Below are positions 27,305-35,309 of a stretch of 64,000 bases of DNA, piece by piece. The notes beneath the pieces are model-generated. The model did not search any database. It was not told the origin of the DNA and was given only the letters and a program-made list of their open reading frames with translations. Source of the DNA: Lachnospiraceae bacterium. Its GTDB lineage: Bacteria > Bacillota > Clostridia > Lachnospirales > Lachnospiraceae. Both the position numbers and the translations under genes were made by a program. How positions within the stretch are numbered: position 1 is the first letter of the stretch; each line of letters starts with the position of its first letter. Where the stretch lies: the NCBI GenBank assembly GCA_017408025.1, contig JAFQVJ010000068.1, forward strand, positions 1 to 64,000. Direction: 5' to 3'.

Positions 27305-28606
27305 ATGCAGGAAATAATTATAGCAATTTCAAAATATTCCATAATCATATTGATGGCTTTTTATGTATATGAAAGCTTTCAAGCTATAAGAGATACAGAT
27401 GATTTAAAAAAGAGAAAGTACTGTTTTAAACAGACGTTTATTATGTATCTTGTTCATGCACTATGCTATACAACTATATATCTTCATACCTTACAGGATA
27501 AGATTATTATTTTTTACGGTGTCCAGCTGATATATTTTATATTGGTTATTGAAATATGTAAGCTAATATATAAAAAATATAATCGTCCACTTATGAATGT
27601 TATGTGTATGATGCTTATGATTAGTTTTACTATGCTGAGTCGTCTGTCCTATGATAAAACTATACGACAGTTTATTATATGTGTAGGTGCAACGATAGTA
27701 GCAATGACTATAGCATTCTTTATGAAAAAGGTAAAGAAAATGAGAGAATTCAGTTACATCTATGCCATTTTGGGAATAGGTGCTCTTTCTTTGGTCTATG
27801 CACTGGGCGCTGTGACATATGGAGCGAAGCTTTCCATTGATTTAGGATTCGTTTCTGTTCAGCCTTCTGAATTTGTAAAGATTACATATGTTATGTTTAT
27901 AAGTGGGATTTTGTACAAAAGCCAGACCTGGAAAAGTGTTCTTTTATCTGGAGTTTTGGCTGCTATACATGTTGTAGTTCTTGTATTCTCAAGTGATTTG
28001 GGAACAGCTCTTATATTTTCTGTTGTATATTTATTCCTTGTATTTATGGCGACAGGAAAATACAGCGTTTTGTTTGGTGGATTGATTGCTGGAAGTGGAG
28101 CTGCTTTTGTAGCATACAAGATATTTGACCATATTAAGGTCAGAGTGGCAGCATGGATTGATCCGTGGTCTATCATAGATAACAAAGGATATCAGATAGC
28201 CCAGTCCCTTTTTGCTATAGGAACAGGTGGAATATTTGGCATGGGTTTATATGAGGGTATGCCAAATTCTATTCCGGTCGTTGATCAAGACTTTATATTC
28301 TCGGCTATTTCAGAGGAATTCGGTGCCATTTTTGGTATATGTGTTATACTTTTAAGCTTAAATGTATTTCTTATATTTATCAGAACTGCATTTAAGTGTA
28401 AGGATGATTTCTACAGACTTATCTGCGCAGGATTTGCAGTATCATATGGTATACAGCTTTTTTTGACTGTAGGTGGAGCTATTAAGCTTATTCCATCTAC
28501 GGGTGTAACCTATCCGTTGTTAAGCTACGGTGGAAGTTCACTGATGTCCACTATATTTATATTCTTTATAGTTCAGGGGGTAAAAATAAATGAAGAAGAT
28601 GAATGA
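27305..28606 (+). CDS. FtsW/RodA/SpoVE family peptidoglycan glycosyltransferase
   Basis: This 433-residue polytopic SEDS protein polymerises glycan strands from lipid II. It has about ten membrane helices, the SDLGTALIF motif near residue 235 and the C-terminal signature PSTGVTYPLLSYGGSS near 398. It begins one base after the U32 stop and overlaps the PBP gene by 17 bases, so it is paired with its transpeptidase partner. RodA, FtsW and SpoVE cannot be told apart safely by eye. Confidence 0.92.
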   Translation: MQEIIIAISKYSIIILMAFYVYESFQAIRDTDDLKKRKYCFKQTFIMYLVHALCYTTIYLHTLQDKIIIFYGVQLIYFILVIEICKLIYKKYNRPLMNVMCMMLMISFTMLSRLSYDKTIRQFIICVGATIVAMTIAFFMKKVKKMREFSYIYAILGIGALSLVYALGAVTYGAKLSIDLGFVSVQPSEFVKITYVMFISGILYKSQTWKSVLLSGVLAAIHVVVLVFSSDLGTALIFSVVYLFLVFMATGKYSVLFGGLIAGSGAAFVAYKIFDHIKVRVAAWIDPWSIIDNKGYQIAQSLFAIGTGGIFGMGLYEGMPNSIPVVDQDFIFSAISEEFGAIFGICVILLSLNVFLIFIRTAFKCKDDFYRLICAGFAVSYGIQLFLTVGGAIKLIPSTGVTYPLLSYGGSSLMSTIFIFFIVQGVKINEEDE

Positions 28607-29993
28607 TAATATATTAAAAACAACGTACGTTTTTATTGGATTATTTACTATATTGGCGGTTTATCTCCTTGTGTATTTGTTTACTGACAGCAGGGAGGAT
28701 ATAAACAATTCTTACAATAAACGACAGGCATTGCTTGCTGAAAAGGTGGTTAGAGGCAGTATTCTTTCAAACGATCTAAATATATTAGCTCAGACTGTTG
28801 TTGATGAAAATGGAGATGAGACACGTGTATATCCTTATGATGAGTTGTTTTGTCATGTTGTTGGAAGCTTTGACATGGGAACATATGGGTTGGAGGCGTC
28901 CTATAATTTTGATTTGCTAACATCCGAAAGCTCCATAATAGATGAAGTTGTAGCAGATTTGAACAATGAAAAGCTTATAGGAAATAATATCGTTACAACC
29001 CTTGATATCCAGCTTCAGAATGTGTGCTATGAGGCTTTGGGGCAGTATGATGGTGCTATTATGATAATGGACCCCAAAACAGGAGATGTTTTGTCTATGG
29101 TTTCTAAGCCGGGATACAATCCAAATGATATAGAAAAGATATGGAATGATATTAAAGATGACGACAATGGTAGGCTTCTAAACAGAGTTACACAAGGGCT
29201 ATATCCACCAGGGTCTGTGTTTAAGCTATTTACTTTGGGAAAATATATTGATTCGAACAAAGATACTTATGATGATTATTCATACACATGTGAGGGAACT
29301 GTCAGTTTTACTGATTTTTCCATGAAATGTAGTAATAAAAAAGCACATGGTCACCTTGATCTTATGAGTGCATTTGCAAACTCATGCAATTGCGCTTTTG
29401 TAAATATAGGTGAAGCAATTAATTCTGATTATTTAAAAGAATATTGCAATGAAAAACTGTTTAATCAGGATTTGCCATTAAAGATTCCATACAAAACAAG
29501 CTCTTTTACATTGAATAGCTCAGATAGTGAGTTTATTAAATGCCAGACTGTTATAGGACAGGGAGAAACACTAGTCACTCCTATCCATATGTGTATGGTT
29601 ATGAGCAGTATTGTCAATGATGGTATCCTTATGGAACCTAGATTTGTCACAGGAATTACTGATAAAAACGGTAACACTGTAAAATCATATGAACCAGAGG
29701 AATATACTCAATTGTACTCAGAAAATGACTCGGAGCTGCTAAAAGAATATCTGAGAGAGGTAGTGAATACAGGTACTGCATATCGTCTTAAAAATGATAA
29801 TATGGATATATACGGAAAAACAGGTACCGCTCAGATAAATACCACTGGTATGGCTGATTCATGGTTTGTGGGCGGAGTTGAAACAGAAAGTGGCGAGACA
29901 TACGCTATAGCTGTAGTTCTTGAAAATGTAAGCGAGAATACGTCACCAGCTGTTGTTGTTACCAAAGAAATCCTTGAAATCCTTGATAAGTAG
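28590..29993 (+). CDS. Class B penicillin-binding protein (transpeptidase)
   Basis: The 467-residue protein has one N-terminal membrane helix (about 10-30), a short dimerisation-like region, and a transpeptidase domain with the three active-site motifs: SVFK (in PPGSVFKLF) near residue 209, SCN near 267, and KTGTAQ near 412. It is a small PBP of the PbpA type, without PASTA repeats. It would cross-link glycan strands made by the SEDS partner encoded directly upstream. AGGGGG precedes the ATG. Confidence 0.92.
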   Translation: MKKMNDNILKTTYVFIGLFTILAVYLLVYLFTDSREDINNSYNKRQALLAEKVVRGSILSNDLNILAQTVVDENGDETRVYPYDELFCHVVGSFDMGTYGLEASYNFDLLTSESSIIDEVVADLNNEKLIGNNIVTTLDIQLQNVCYEALGQYDGAIMIMDPKTGDVLSMVSKPGYNPNDIEKIWNDIKDDDNGRLLNRVTQGLYPPGSVFKLFTLGKYIDSNKDTYDDYSYTCEGTVSFTDFSMKCSNKKAHGHLDLMSAFANSCNCAFVNIGEAINSDYLKEYCNEKLFNQDLPLKIPYKTSSFTLNSSDSEFIKCQTVIGQGETLVTPIHMCMVMSSIVNDGILMEPRFVTGITDKNGNTVKSYEPEEYTQLYSENDSELLKEYLREVVNTGTAYRLKNDNMDIYGKTGTAQINTTGMADSWFVGGVETESGETYAIAVVLENVSENTSPAVVVTKEILEILDK

Positions 29994-30060
29994 TAAAAAT
30001 AAGTGTATACTTATATTTAGGTCAATTTGATACACCATTTATAAGGCAGGGGGGATTCAA

Positions 30061-30507
30061 ATGGAGGCAACCAGCTGTGGAGGTGTGGTTATTTTTCGTG
30101 GTAAGGTACTGGTCCTTTATAAAAATATTAAAAATAAATACGAGGGCTGGGTGTTACCAAAAGGGACCGTAGAAGAAGGCGAAGAACATAAAGAAACCGC
30201 CTTGAGAGAGGTTCGTGAAGAAAGTGGTGTGAACGCGTCTGTTATACAATATATTGGCAGTAGTCAGTATTCTTTTGCTGCTGGTGAAGATATTATCAAC
30301 AAGCAGGTTCATTGGTATTTAATGATGGCAGATAGCTATTACAGTAAACCACAACGAGAAGAATATTTTATGGATTCTGGATATTATAAATTTCATGAGG
30401 CTTCTCATTTATTGAAATTTCAAAATGAGAAGCAGATTCTTGAAAAGGCATATAATCAGTATATAGAATTGAAGAGAGCAAATTTGTGGGGAACGCAAAA
30501 ATATTGA
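30061..30507 (+). CDS. Nudix hydrolase
   Basis: The Nudix box is complete: G-TVEEGEEHKETALREVREESGV, residues about 39-61, with the REVREESG metal-binding core. The 148-residue protein also has WVLPKG just before the box, as in Ap4A or nucleoside diphosphate hydrolases. The substrate cannot be inferred. The start follows a G-rich site (CAGGGGGG), and the stop lies 18 bases before queH. Confidence 0.88.
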   Translation: MEATSCGGVVIFRGKVLVLYKNIKNKYEGWVLPKGTVEEGEEHKETALREVREESGVNASVIQYIGSSQYSFAAGEDIINKQVHWYLMMADSYYSKPQREEYFMDSGYYKFHEASHLLKFQNEKQILEKAYNQYIELKRANLWGTQKY

Positions 30508-30525
30508 TTGGACAGGATTAGTTAT

Positions 30526-31170
30526 ATGAATTACCAAAAGATTTTAGATGAAACAATCAAAGAAATTCAACTGAATAATAGAATTCCTAAGCTACTGATT
30601 CATAGCTGCTGCGCTCCGTGTAGCAGCTATTGTCTTGAATATTTAAGTCAATTTTTTGAGATTACCGTATTGTACTACAATCCTAATATCTTTCCCGAAG
30701 AAGAGTATATGTACAGAATGGATGAACAGAGAAGGTTTATAGAAAATTTTCCAGCAAAGCATTCTATTAAACTCATAGAGACTGCTTACACCCCAGAAGA
30801 TTTTTACGCTATTTCGAAAGGGTATGAGAATGAGCCTGAGGGTGGCTTAAGATGTTTAAGATGCTTTAAATTGCGACTTGAGTATACAGCAAAGGTTGCT
30901 AAAGAGATGGGGATGGACTATTTTACCACAACCTTATCAATCAGCCCCTTAAAGGATGCTTCAAGTCTCAACAGTATCGGGCAATCTATTAGTGAAATAT
31001 ATGAAGTTCCGTATCTTTTATCTGATTTTAAGAAGCGTAATGGATACAAAAGAAGTGTGGAATTATCTAAAGAATATGATATGTATAGACAGAATTTCTG
31101 TGGTTGTGTTTATTCTATGGGAGAAGCAAAAGAGCGGGAAAAACCTCAAATAAATAATAGAAATGTATAA
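30526..31170 (+). CDS. queH: Epoxyqueuosine reductase QueH
   Basis: QueH reduces epoxyqueuosine in tRNA to queuosine, the last step of that modification. The 214-residue protein has the Cys motifs HSCCAPCSSY near the N terminus, CLRCFKLRL near residue 112 and FCGCVYS near the C terminus, which hold its Fe-S and second metal site. AGGA at 30514-30517 favours the ATG at 30526; a TTG at 30508 is less likely. No other queuosine genes are in the window. Confidence 0.93.
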   Translation: MNYQKILDETIKEIQLNNRIPKLLIHSCCAPCSSYCLEYLSQFFEITVLYYNPNIFPEEEYMYRMDEQRRFIENFPAKHSIKLIETAYTPEDFYAISKGYENEPEGGLRCLRCFKLRLEYTAKVAKEMGMDYFTTTLSISPLKDASSLNSIGQSISEIYEVPYLLSDFKKRNGYKRSVELSKEYDMYRQNFCGCVYSMGEAKEREKPQINNRNV

Positions 31171-31206
31171 ATAGTGTAGAAAATATAAAAAAATCAAAAA
31201 ACTAGC

Positions 31207-31235
31207 TTGCATATTTTAAATCTTTATGATAATAT
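31207..31235 (+). promoter_or_regulatory. Promoter of tRNA-Leu
   Basis: TTGCAT (31207-31212), a 17-base spacer and TAATAT (31230-31235) with TGA before it (extended -10) precede the tRNA by 20 bases. Confidence 0.55.
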
Positions 31236-31254
31236 ATTCAATGCTAAATAGCAT

Positions 31255-31337
31255 GCTGGTGTGGCGGAATGGCAGACGCATCAGACTCAAAATCTGACGT
31301 GGGCAACCACGTGCGGGTTCAAGTCCCGCCACCAGCA
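31255..31337 (+). tRNA. tRNA-Leu (anticodon CAA)
   Basis: The acceptor arms GCTGGTG and CACCAGC pair over 7 bp with A as discriminator. The anticodon stem TCAGA/TCTGA closes the loop CTCAAAA, giving anticodon CAA (reads UUG). The T arm GCGGGTTCAAGTCCCGC is canonical, and a long variable arm (GTGG/CCAC) marks a class II tRNA. The CCA end is not encoded. Length is 83 bases. Confidence 0.96.
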
Positions 31338-31357
31338 TTTATATAAGATTATTTAAG

Positions 31358-31392
31358 ATAGACATTGTGTTTTACAGTGTCTATTTTTGTTT
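31358..31392 (+). terminator. Terminator of tRNA-Leu
   Basis: An 11-bp stem (ATAGACATTGT against ACAGTGTCTAT, one G-T pair) with a 5-base loop leads into TTTTTGTTT. Its T-tract is also the outer left arm of the inverted repeat that follows. Confidence 0.85.
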
Positions 31393-31430
31393 AATAGGAA
31401 AGTTCTTCAAGCTTCCCTATTAAACAAAAA
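31384..31430. repeat. 21-bp inverted repeat, copy A (core ATAGGAAAGTTCT)
   Basis: The arms 31384-31404 and 31410-31430 pair over 21 positions with one mismatch and one G-T pair around the loop CTTCA. The core ATAGGAAAGTT is shared with copy B at 63110-63156, while the outer arm differs in sequence but remains complementary. It follows the tRNA terminator directly. Confidence 0.65.
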
Positions 31431-31469
31431 CGCTCCGCTAAGAGTTCTATTGAAATATCTTGAAAAATC

Positions 31470-31498
31470 TTGAAAAATAGCCATTTTTGTAGTATGAT
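31470..31498 (+). promoter_or_regulatory. Sigma-A promoter for the anti-sigma-like gene and polA
   Basis: TTGAAA (31470-31475), a 17-base spacer and TATGAT (31493-31498). The -35 is the third of three 10-bp repeats of the type TGAAAAATCT at 31451-31480. A 9-bp inverted repeat AAAACGCTC (31427-31435) and GAGCGTTTT (31504-31512) flanks the whole promoter. Confidence 0.6.
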
Positions 31499-31566
31499 AA
31501 TAAGAGCGTTTTATGACCGATGAATTAATCGTATTTGCATATTATTTGTATTTGATTGGAGACAAT

Positions 31567-31938
31567 ATGGATTGCAATGAATTCAGAAAAGAAATGAGTA
31601 ATTTTATGGATAATACAATAGATGAAGATGTGGTGGAAGATTTTATTAAACATTACAAATCGTGCAAAAATTGCAATGAAGAGCTTGAAATATATTACAT
31701 GATTAATAAGACATTTAATCAAGATTCTACAACTGGTAATACTACAGTTAGCTTGGCAGATTCATACGATTTTAAGAAGAGATTGAATCACAAAATCTCA
31801 CGTTATGATGAGATTATATATAAAAGGTATAAACGTCATTTCTTTTATAAGCTTGCTATTGCGGGAACAGAGTTAATATCTCTAGTGCTTGCAGTATATT
31901 TTATTTTTTTGACTATGGGAGGAGACAATGTCTGGTAA
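31567..31938 (+). CDS. Anti-sigma-factor-like zinc-finger membrane protein
   Basis: This 123-residue protein has an N-terminal zf-HC2/ZAS-like motif, H-x3-C-x2-C in KHYKSCKNCNEEL (about residues 35-48), followed by a linker and one C-terminal membrane helix (about 100-120). That layout is seen in membrane-bound anti-sigma factors. No sigma factor gene is adjacent; instead the gene overlaps polA by 11 bases. TTGGAG places the start at 31567. The regulatory role is inference. Confidence 0.7.
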   Translation: MDCNEFRKEMSNFMDNTIDEDVVEDFIKHYKSCKNCNEELEIYYMINKTFNQDSTTGNTTVSLADSYDFKKRLNHKISRYDEIIYKRYKRHFFYKLAIAGTELISLVLAVYFIFLTMGGDNVW

Positions 31939-34654
31939 ACTTGTATTAATAGATGGTCATAGCATTTTAAATAGGGCTTTTTATGGAGTTCCTGATTTAT
32001 CTAATTCAGAGGGCTTACACACTAATGCAATTTATGGTTTTTTAAATATTATGTTCAAGATTCTTGATGAGGAAAAGCCTGAGTATCTCACTGTTGCATT
32101 TGATGTTAAGCATCCGACGTTCAGACACGAGATGTTCAAGGAATACAAGGGTACAAGAAAACCTATGCCAGCAGAGCTGCATGAACAGGTACCTGTCATA
32201 AAAGAACTTTTAAAAGCCATGAATATTCAGGTTATGGAGTTGCCAGGCTATGAAGCAGATGATTTGCTCGGTACTTTGGCAAAGCGTGCAGAGAGAGATG
32301 GACATGTGGTTCGCATTGTGTCTGGAGATAGAGATCTTCTGCAGCTTGCTACTGATAAGATTATGATTCGTATACCGAAAACAAAGCAGGGCGGAACAGA
32401 AATAGAAAATTACTTTGCGGATGATGTTGTTGCTAAATATCAGGTAACACCTACTGAATTCATAGATTTAAAGGCACTTATGGGGGATACAGCAGACAAT
32501 ATTCCAGGTGTGGCTGGTATCGGCGAAAAGACCGCTACAAAGATTATATCAGTATTTCATTCCATCGAAAATGCCTATGAACATGTTGATGACATTCAGC
32601 CAAAACGAGCAGGAAATCTTTTAAAGGAAGACTACGAATCAGCAAAGTTAAGCAAGGTGTTGGCAACGATTAATACTGATGCGCCAACAACTATTGATTA
32701 TAAAGCTGGTACGCTAGATAATATATATACAGATCAGGCTTTAAGTATGATTATAAAGCTGGAATTCAAAAAGCTTGCTGAAAAGTTCAAAGCAAACGGT
32801 GTTCAGGTTTCTGCTCAAGATACTGTTAAATTGGATGAAATCATCAAGGAAGTTGATTCTTATAAGATTTTGTACGATGTGCTTGAAGGCACTGAAAAAG
32901 TTGGTTTTTATGGTGTAAAAATAAACGGAACTGGAAGTGAACCTGCACAGTTAACTTTTGATTTTTTAAATGCAGATAACGTTGATACACATAATAATGT
33001 ATTTATAACAGCTACAGCAGTAGAAAATTCCAGTGAAAACAAAACAGTGGTATATATTTCAGAATTTGATGATGAAATTGGATTTAATAAATATATTGAC
33101 TACCTAAGCAATAGTCATGTAAGCATTTCAACATTTGATTTGAAAGCCCTTATTAAAGATTTCAATAATTGTTTTAATTGGGAAGAAAAAACAGTACTTG
33201 ACTGTGGGTTGGGAGCTTATCTCTTAAATCCACTTCGTGACACGTACACCTATGAAAATATTGCCAAGGATTATCTTAATATTGTTGTTGACACTTTAAC
33301 TGATCTTAAGGGTAAGTCAGAATATGAAGAATTATATAAAAGCAATAGACATAATTTAATTATGTTAACTTCATGGTATGCATATGTATCTTTAATGGCG
33401 TCAGACATTATTTGGAGTCGCCTTTCAGAAGCAGGTATGAGCGATTTATACAAGGACATAGAGTATCCTTTGGTTTATTCTCTTGCCAGAATGGAGAAAG
33501 AGGGTGTGCGTATAAATGCATCGGAACTTAAAGCATACGGAAATCGTTTGAAGGACAGTATTGCTGTTATTGAAAAAGAGATTTATGAGGAAATAGGCGA
33601 AGAATTTAATATTAATTCCCCTAAGCAGCTGGGTGAAATTTTATTTGGGAAGATGCAAATCCCAGGTGGGAAGAAGACAAAAACAGGATATTCCACATCA
33701 GCAGATGTACTTGAAAAGCTTGCGCCAGATTATCCTGTTGTAAATAAGATATTAGAATACAGGCAGCTTACAAAGCTTAAATCAACCTACGCTGATGGTC
33801 TTGCGACATATATCACTGACGATGGAAGAATTCATGGAACATTCAATCAGACTATTACAGCGACAGGACGTATTAGCTCCACTGAGCCAAATCTTCAAAA
33901 TATTCCAATTAGAATGCCTATAGGCAAGGAACTTAGAAAAGTATTTATACCTAAGGATGGTTGTGTATTTATTGATGCGGACTACTCACAGATAGAGCTG
34001 AGAATACTAGCACATATGTCTGGTGATGAATCTCTTATAGATGCATATAATTCAGCTCAGGATATCCATAGAATTACGGCGTCAAAGGTATTTAAAACAC
34101 CTTTTGATGAGGTTACAGAAATCCAGCGACGCAACGCTAAGGCTGTCAACTTTGGTATCGTTTATGGTATAAGTTCATTTGGTCTTAGCCAGGATTTAAG
34201 CATCAGTCGAAAAGAGGCATCTGAATATATCAAGCAATACTTTGAAACCTATCCAGGTATAAAAGCATTTCTTGATGATACTGTAAAGCAGGCAAAGGAA
34301 AATGGCTATGTTAAGACATTATACGGTCGAATAAGACCTATTCCAGAGCTTTCTTCAAGTAATTTTATGCAGAGAAGTTTCGGTGAGCGAATCGCTATGA
34401 ATTCACCTATTCAGGGAACTGCTGCCGACATTATGAAGATTGCTATGATAGCAGTTGATAAAAAACTTGTCACTGGTGGTTTTAAATCCCGAATTGTACT
34501 TCAGGTACATGATGAACTGTTACTTGAGGTTTATGAGAATGAATTTGAAGCAGTTAAGAATATAGTTTCAGAATGCATGAGTAATGCTGCCAAGCTTAAA
34601 GTGAAGCTGGAAATAGGCATAGAATCTGGCAAAAACTGGCTTGAAGCTCATTAA
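31928..34654 (+). CDS. polA: DNA polymerase I
   Basis: The 908-residue enzyme fills gaps and removes RNA primers. Residues 1-290 form the 5'-nuclease domain (LIDGHSILNRAF; GYEADDLLGTLAK; GVAGIGEKTA). Residues about 310-490 keep the exonuclease fold but lack the D-x-E metal site; the position reads FYGVKINGT near 326, so proofreading is probably absent, as in Bacillus-type PolA. The polymerase domain has DADYSQIELRILAHMSGDE, RRNAKAVNFGIVYGIS and QVHDELLLEV. It overlaps the upstream gene, suggesting coupled translation. Confidence 0.97.
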   Translation: MSGKLVLIDGHSILNRAFYGVPDLSNSEGLHTNAIYGFLNIMFKILDEEKPEYLTVAFDVKHPTFRHEMFKEYKGTRKPMPAELHEQVPVIKELLKAMNIQVMELPGYEADDLLGTLAKRAERDGHVVRIVSGDRDLLQLATDKIMIRIPKTKQGGTEIENYFADDVVAKYQVTPTEFIDLKALMGDTADNIPGVAGIGEKTATKIISVFHSIENAYEHVDDIQPKRAGNLLKEDYESAKLSKVLATINTDAPTTIDYKAGTLDNIYTDQALSMIIKLEFKKLAEKFKANGVQVSAQDTVKLDEIIKEVDSYKILYDVLEGTEKVGFYGVKINGTGSEPAQLTFDFLNADNVDTHNNVFITATAVENSSENKTVVYISEFDDEIGFNKYIDYLSNSHVSISTFDLKALIKDFNNCFNWEEKTVLDCGLGAYLLNPLRDTYTYENIAKDYLNIVVDTLTDLKGKSEYEELYKSNRHNLIMLTSWYAYVSLMASDIIWSRLSEAGMSDLYKDIEYPLVYSLARMEKEGVRINASELKAYGNRLKDSIAVIEKEIYEEIGEEFNINSPKQLGEILFGKMQIPGGKKTKTGYSTSADVLEKLAPDYPVVNKILEYRQLTKLKSTYADGLATYITDDGRIHGTFNQTITATGRISSTEPNLQNIPIRMPIGKELRKVFIPKDGCVFIDADYSQIELRILAHMSGDESLIDAYNSAQDIHRITASKVFKTPFDEVTEIQRRNAKAVNFGIVYGISSFGLSQDLSISRKEASEYIKQYFETYPGIKAFLDDTVKQAKENGYVKTLYGRIRPIPELSSSNFMQRSFGERIAMNSPIQGTAADIMKIAMIAVDKKLVTGGFKSRIVLQVHDELLLEVYENEFEAVKNIVSECMSNAAKLKVKLEIGIESGKNWLEAH

Positions 34655-34679
34655 AACAGCCTCAACAGAAAGGTGTTAT

Positions 34680-35309
34680 ATGAAATACGAAGGCAAGAGG
34701 GTCATAGGTATTACTGGTGGTATAGGCTCCGGTAAATCTAAGGTCCTTGAAATTATAAAAAACAAATACAATGCAGTTGTTGTGGAGGCTGACATAATTG
34801 GTCATGAGCTTCAGGCACCATGTGAAGAAGCGTACAATCTTATAATAAACGAGTTTGGTGAAGGTATATTAGAGGAACCTTGTGTGGCTGGTGTTTCAAA
34901 CATAGACAGAAAAAAGCTTGGGGCTATTGCATTTTCTGACAAAGAGAAATTAACCTTTTTAAACGGTGTTATTCATCCAGCTGTTCACAACAAAATAGAA
35001 AAAATAATAAATGATACGGCTAGTACATTTATTTTTATCGAAGCAGCTATATTGACAGAAACTTCTCTTGTAGAATTGACTGATGAAATCTGGTATATAT
35101 ATGCAGACAAATCTGTTCGTTTGGATAGATTACAACAATTTCGTAATATTTCTAAAGAAAAAGCTGAGCTTGTTATGAAAAATCAACCGGACGAAGAATG
35201 TTTAAGGAGAAAGTGTGATAAAGTTATAAATAATAGCGGTTCTATAGATGAAACAATGAAACAGATACAAACTATTTTGGATAAAACGCAGGAGGATCAT
35301 TATGAGTGA
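34680..35309 (+). CDS. coaE: Dephospho-CoA kinase
   Basis: CoaE phosphorylates dephospho-CoA in the final step of coenzyme A synthesis. The P-loop GITGGIGSGKSKV is at residues 9-21, with ADIIGHELQ and VIHPAVHNKI further on. AAAGGTG at 34669-34675 sets the ATG at 34680; the longer frame would begin inside polA. The 209-residue length fits. It overlaps the FtsA-like gene by 8 bases. The polA-coaE pairing is common in Firmicutes. Confidence 0.93.
   Translation: MKYEGKRVIGITGGIGSGKSKVLEIIKNKYNAVVVEADIIGHELQAPCEEAYNLIINEFGEGILEEPCVAGVSNIDRKKLGAIAFSDKEKLTFLNGVIHPAVHNKIEKIINDTASTFIFIEAAILTETSLVELTDEIWYIYADKSVRLDRLQQFRNISKEKAELVMKNQPDEECLRRKCDKVINNSGSIDETMKQIQTILDKTQEDHYE

Noticed and set aside
31928..34654. 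PolA as a proofreading enzyme
   Set aside because: The exonuclease metal residues are missing; this is usual in Firmicutes PolA and not a novelty.
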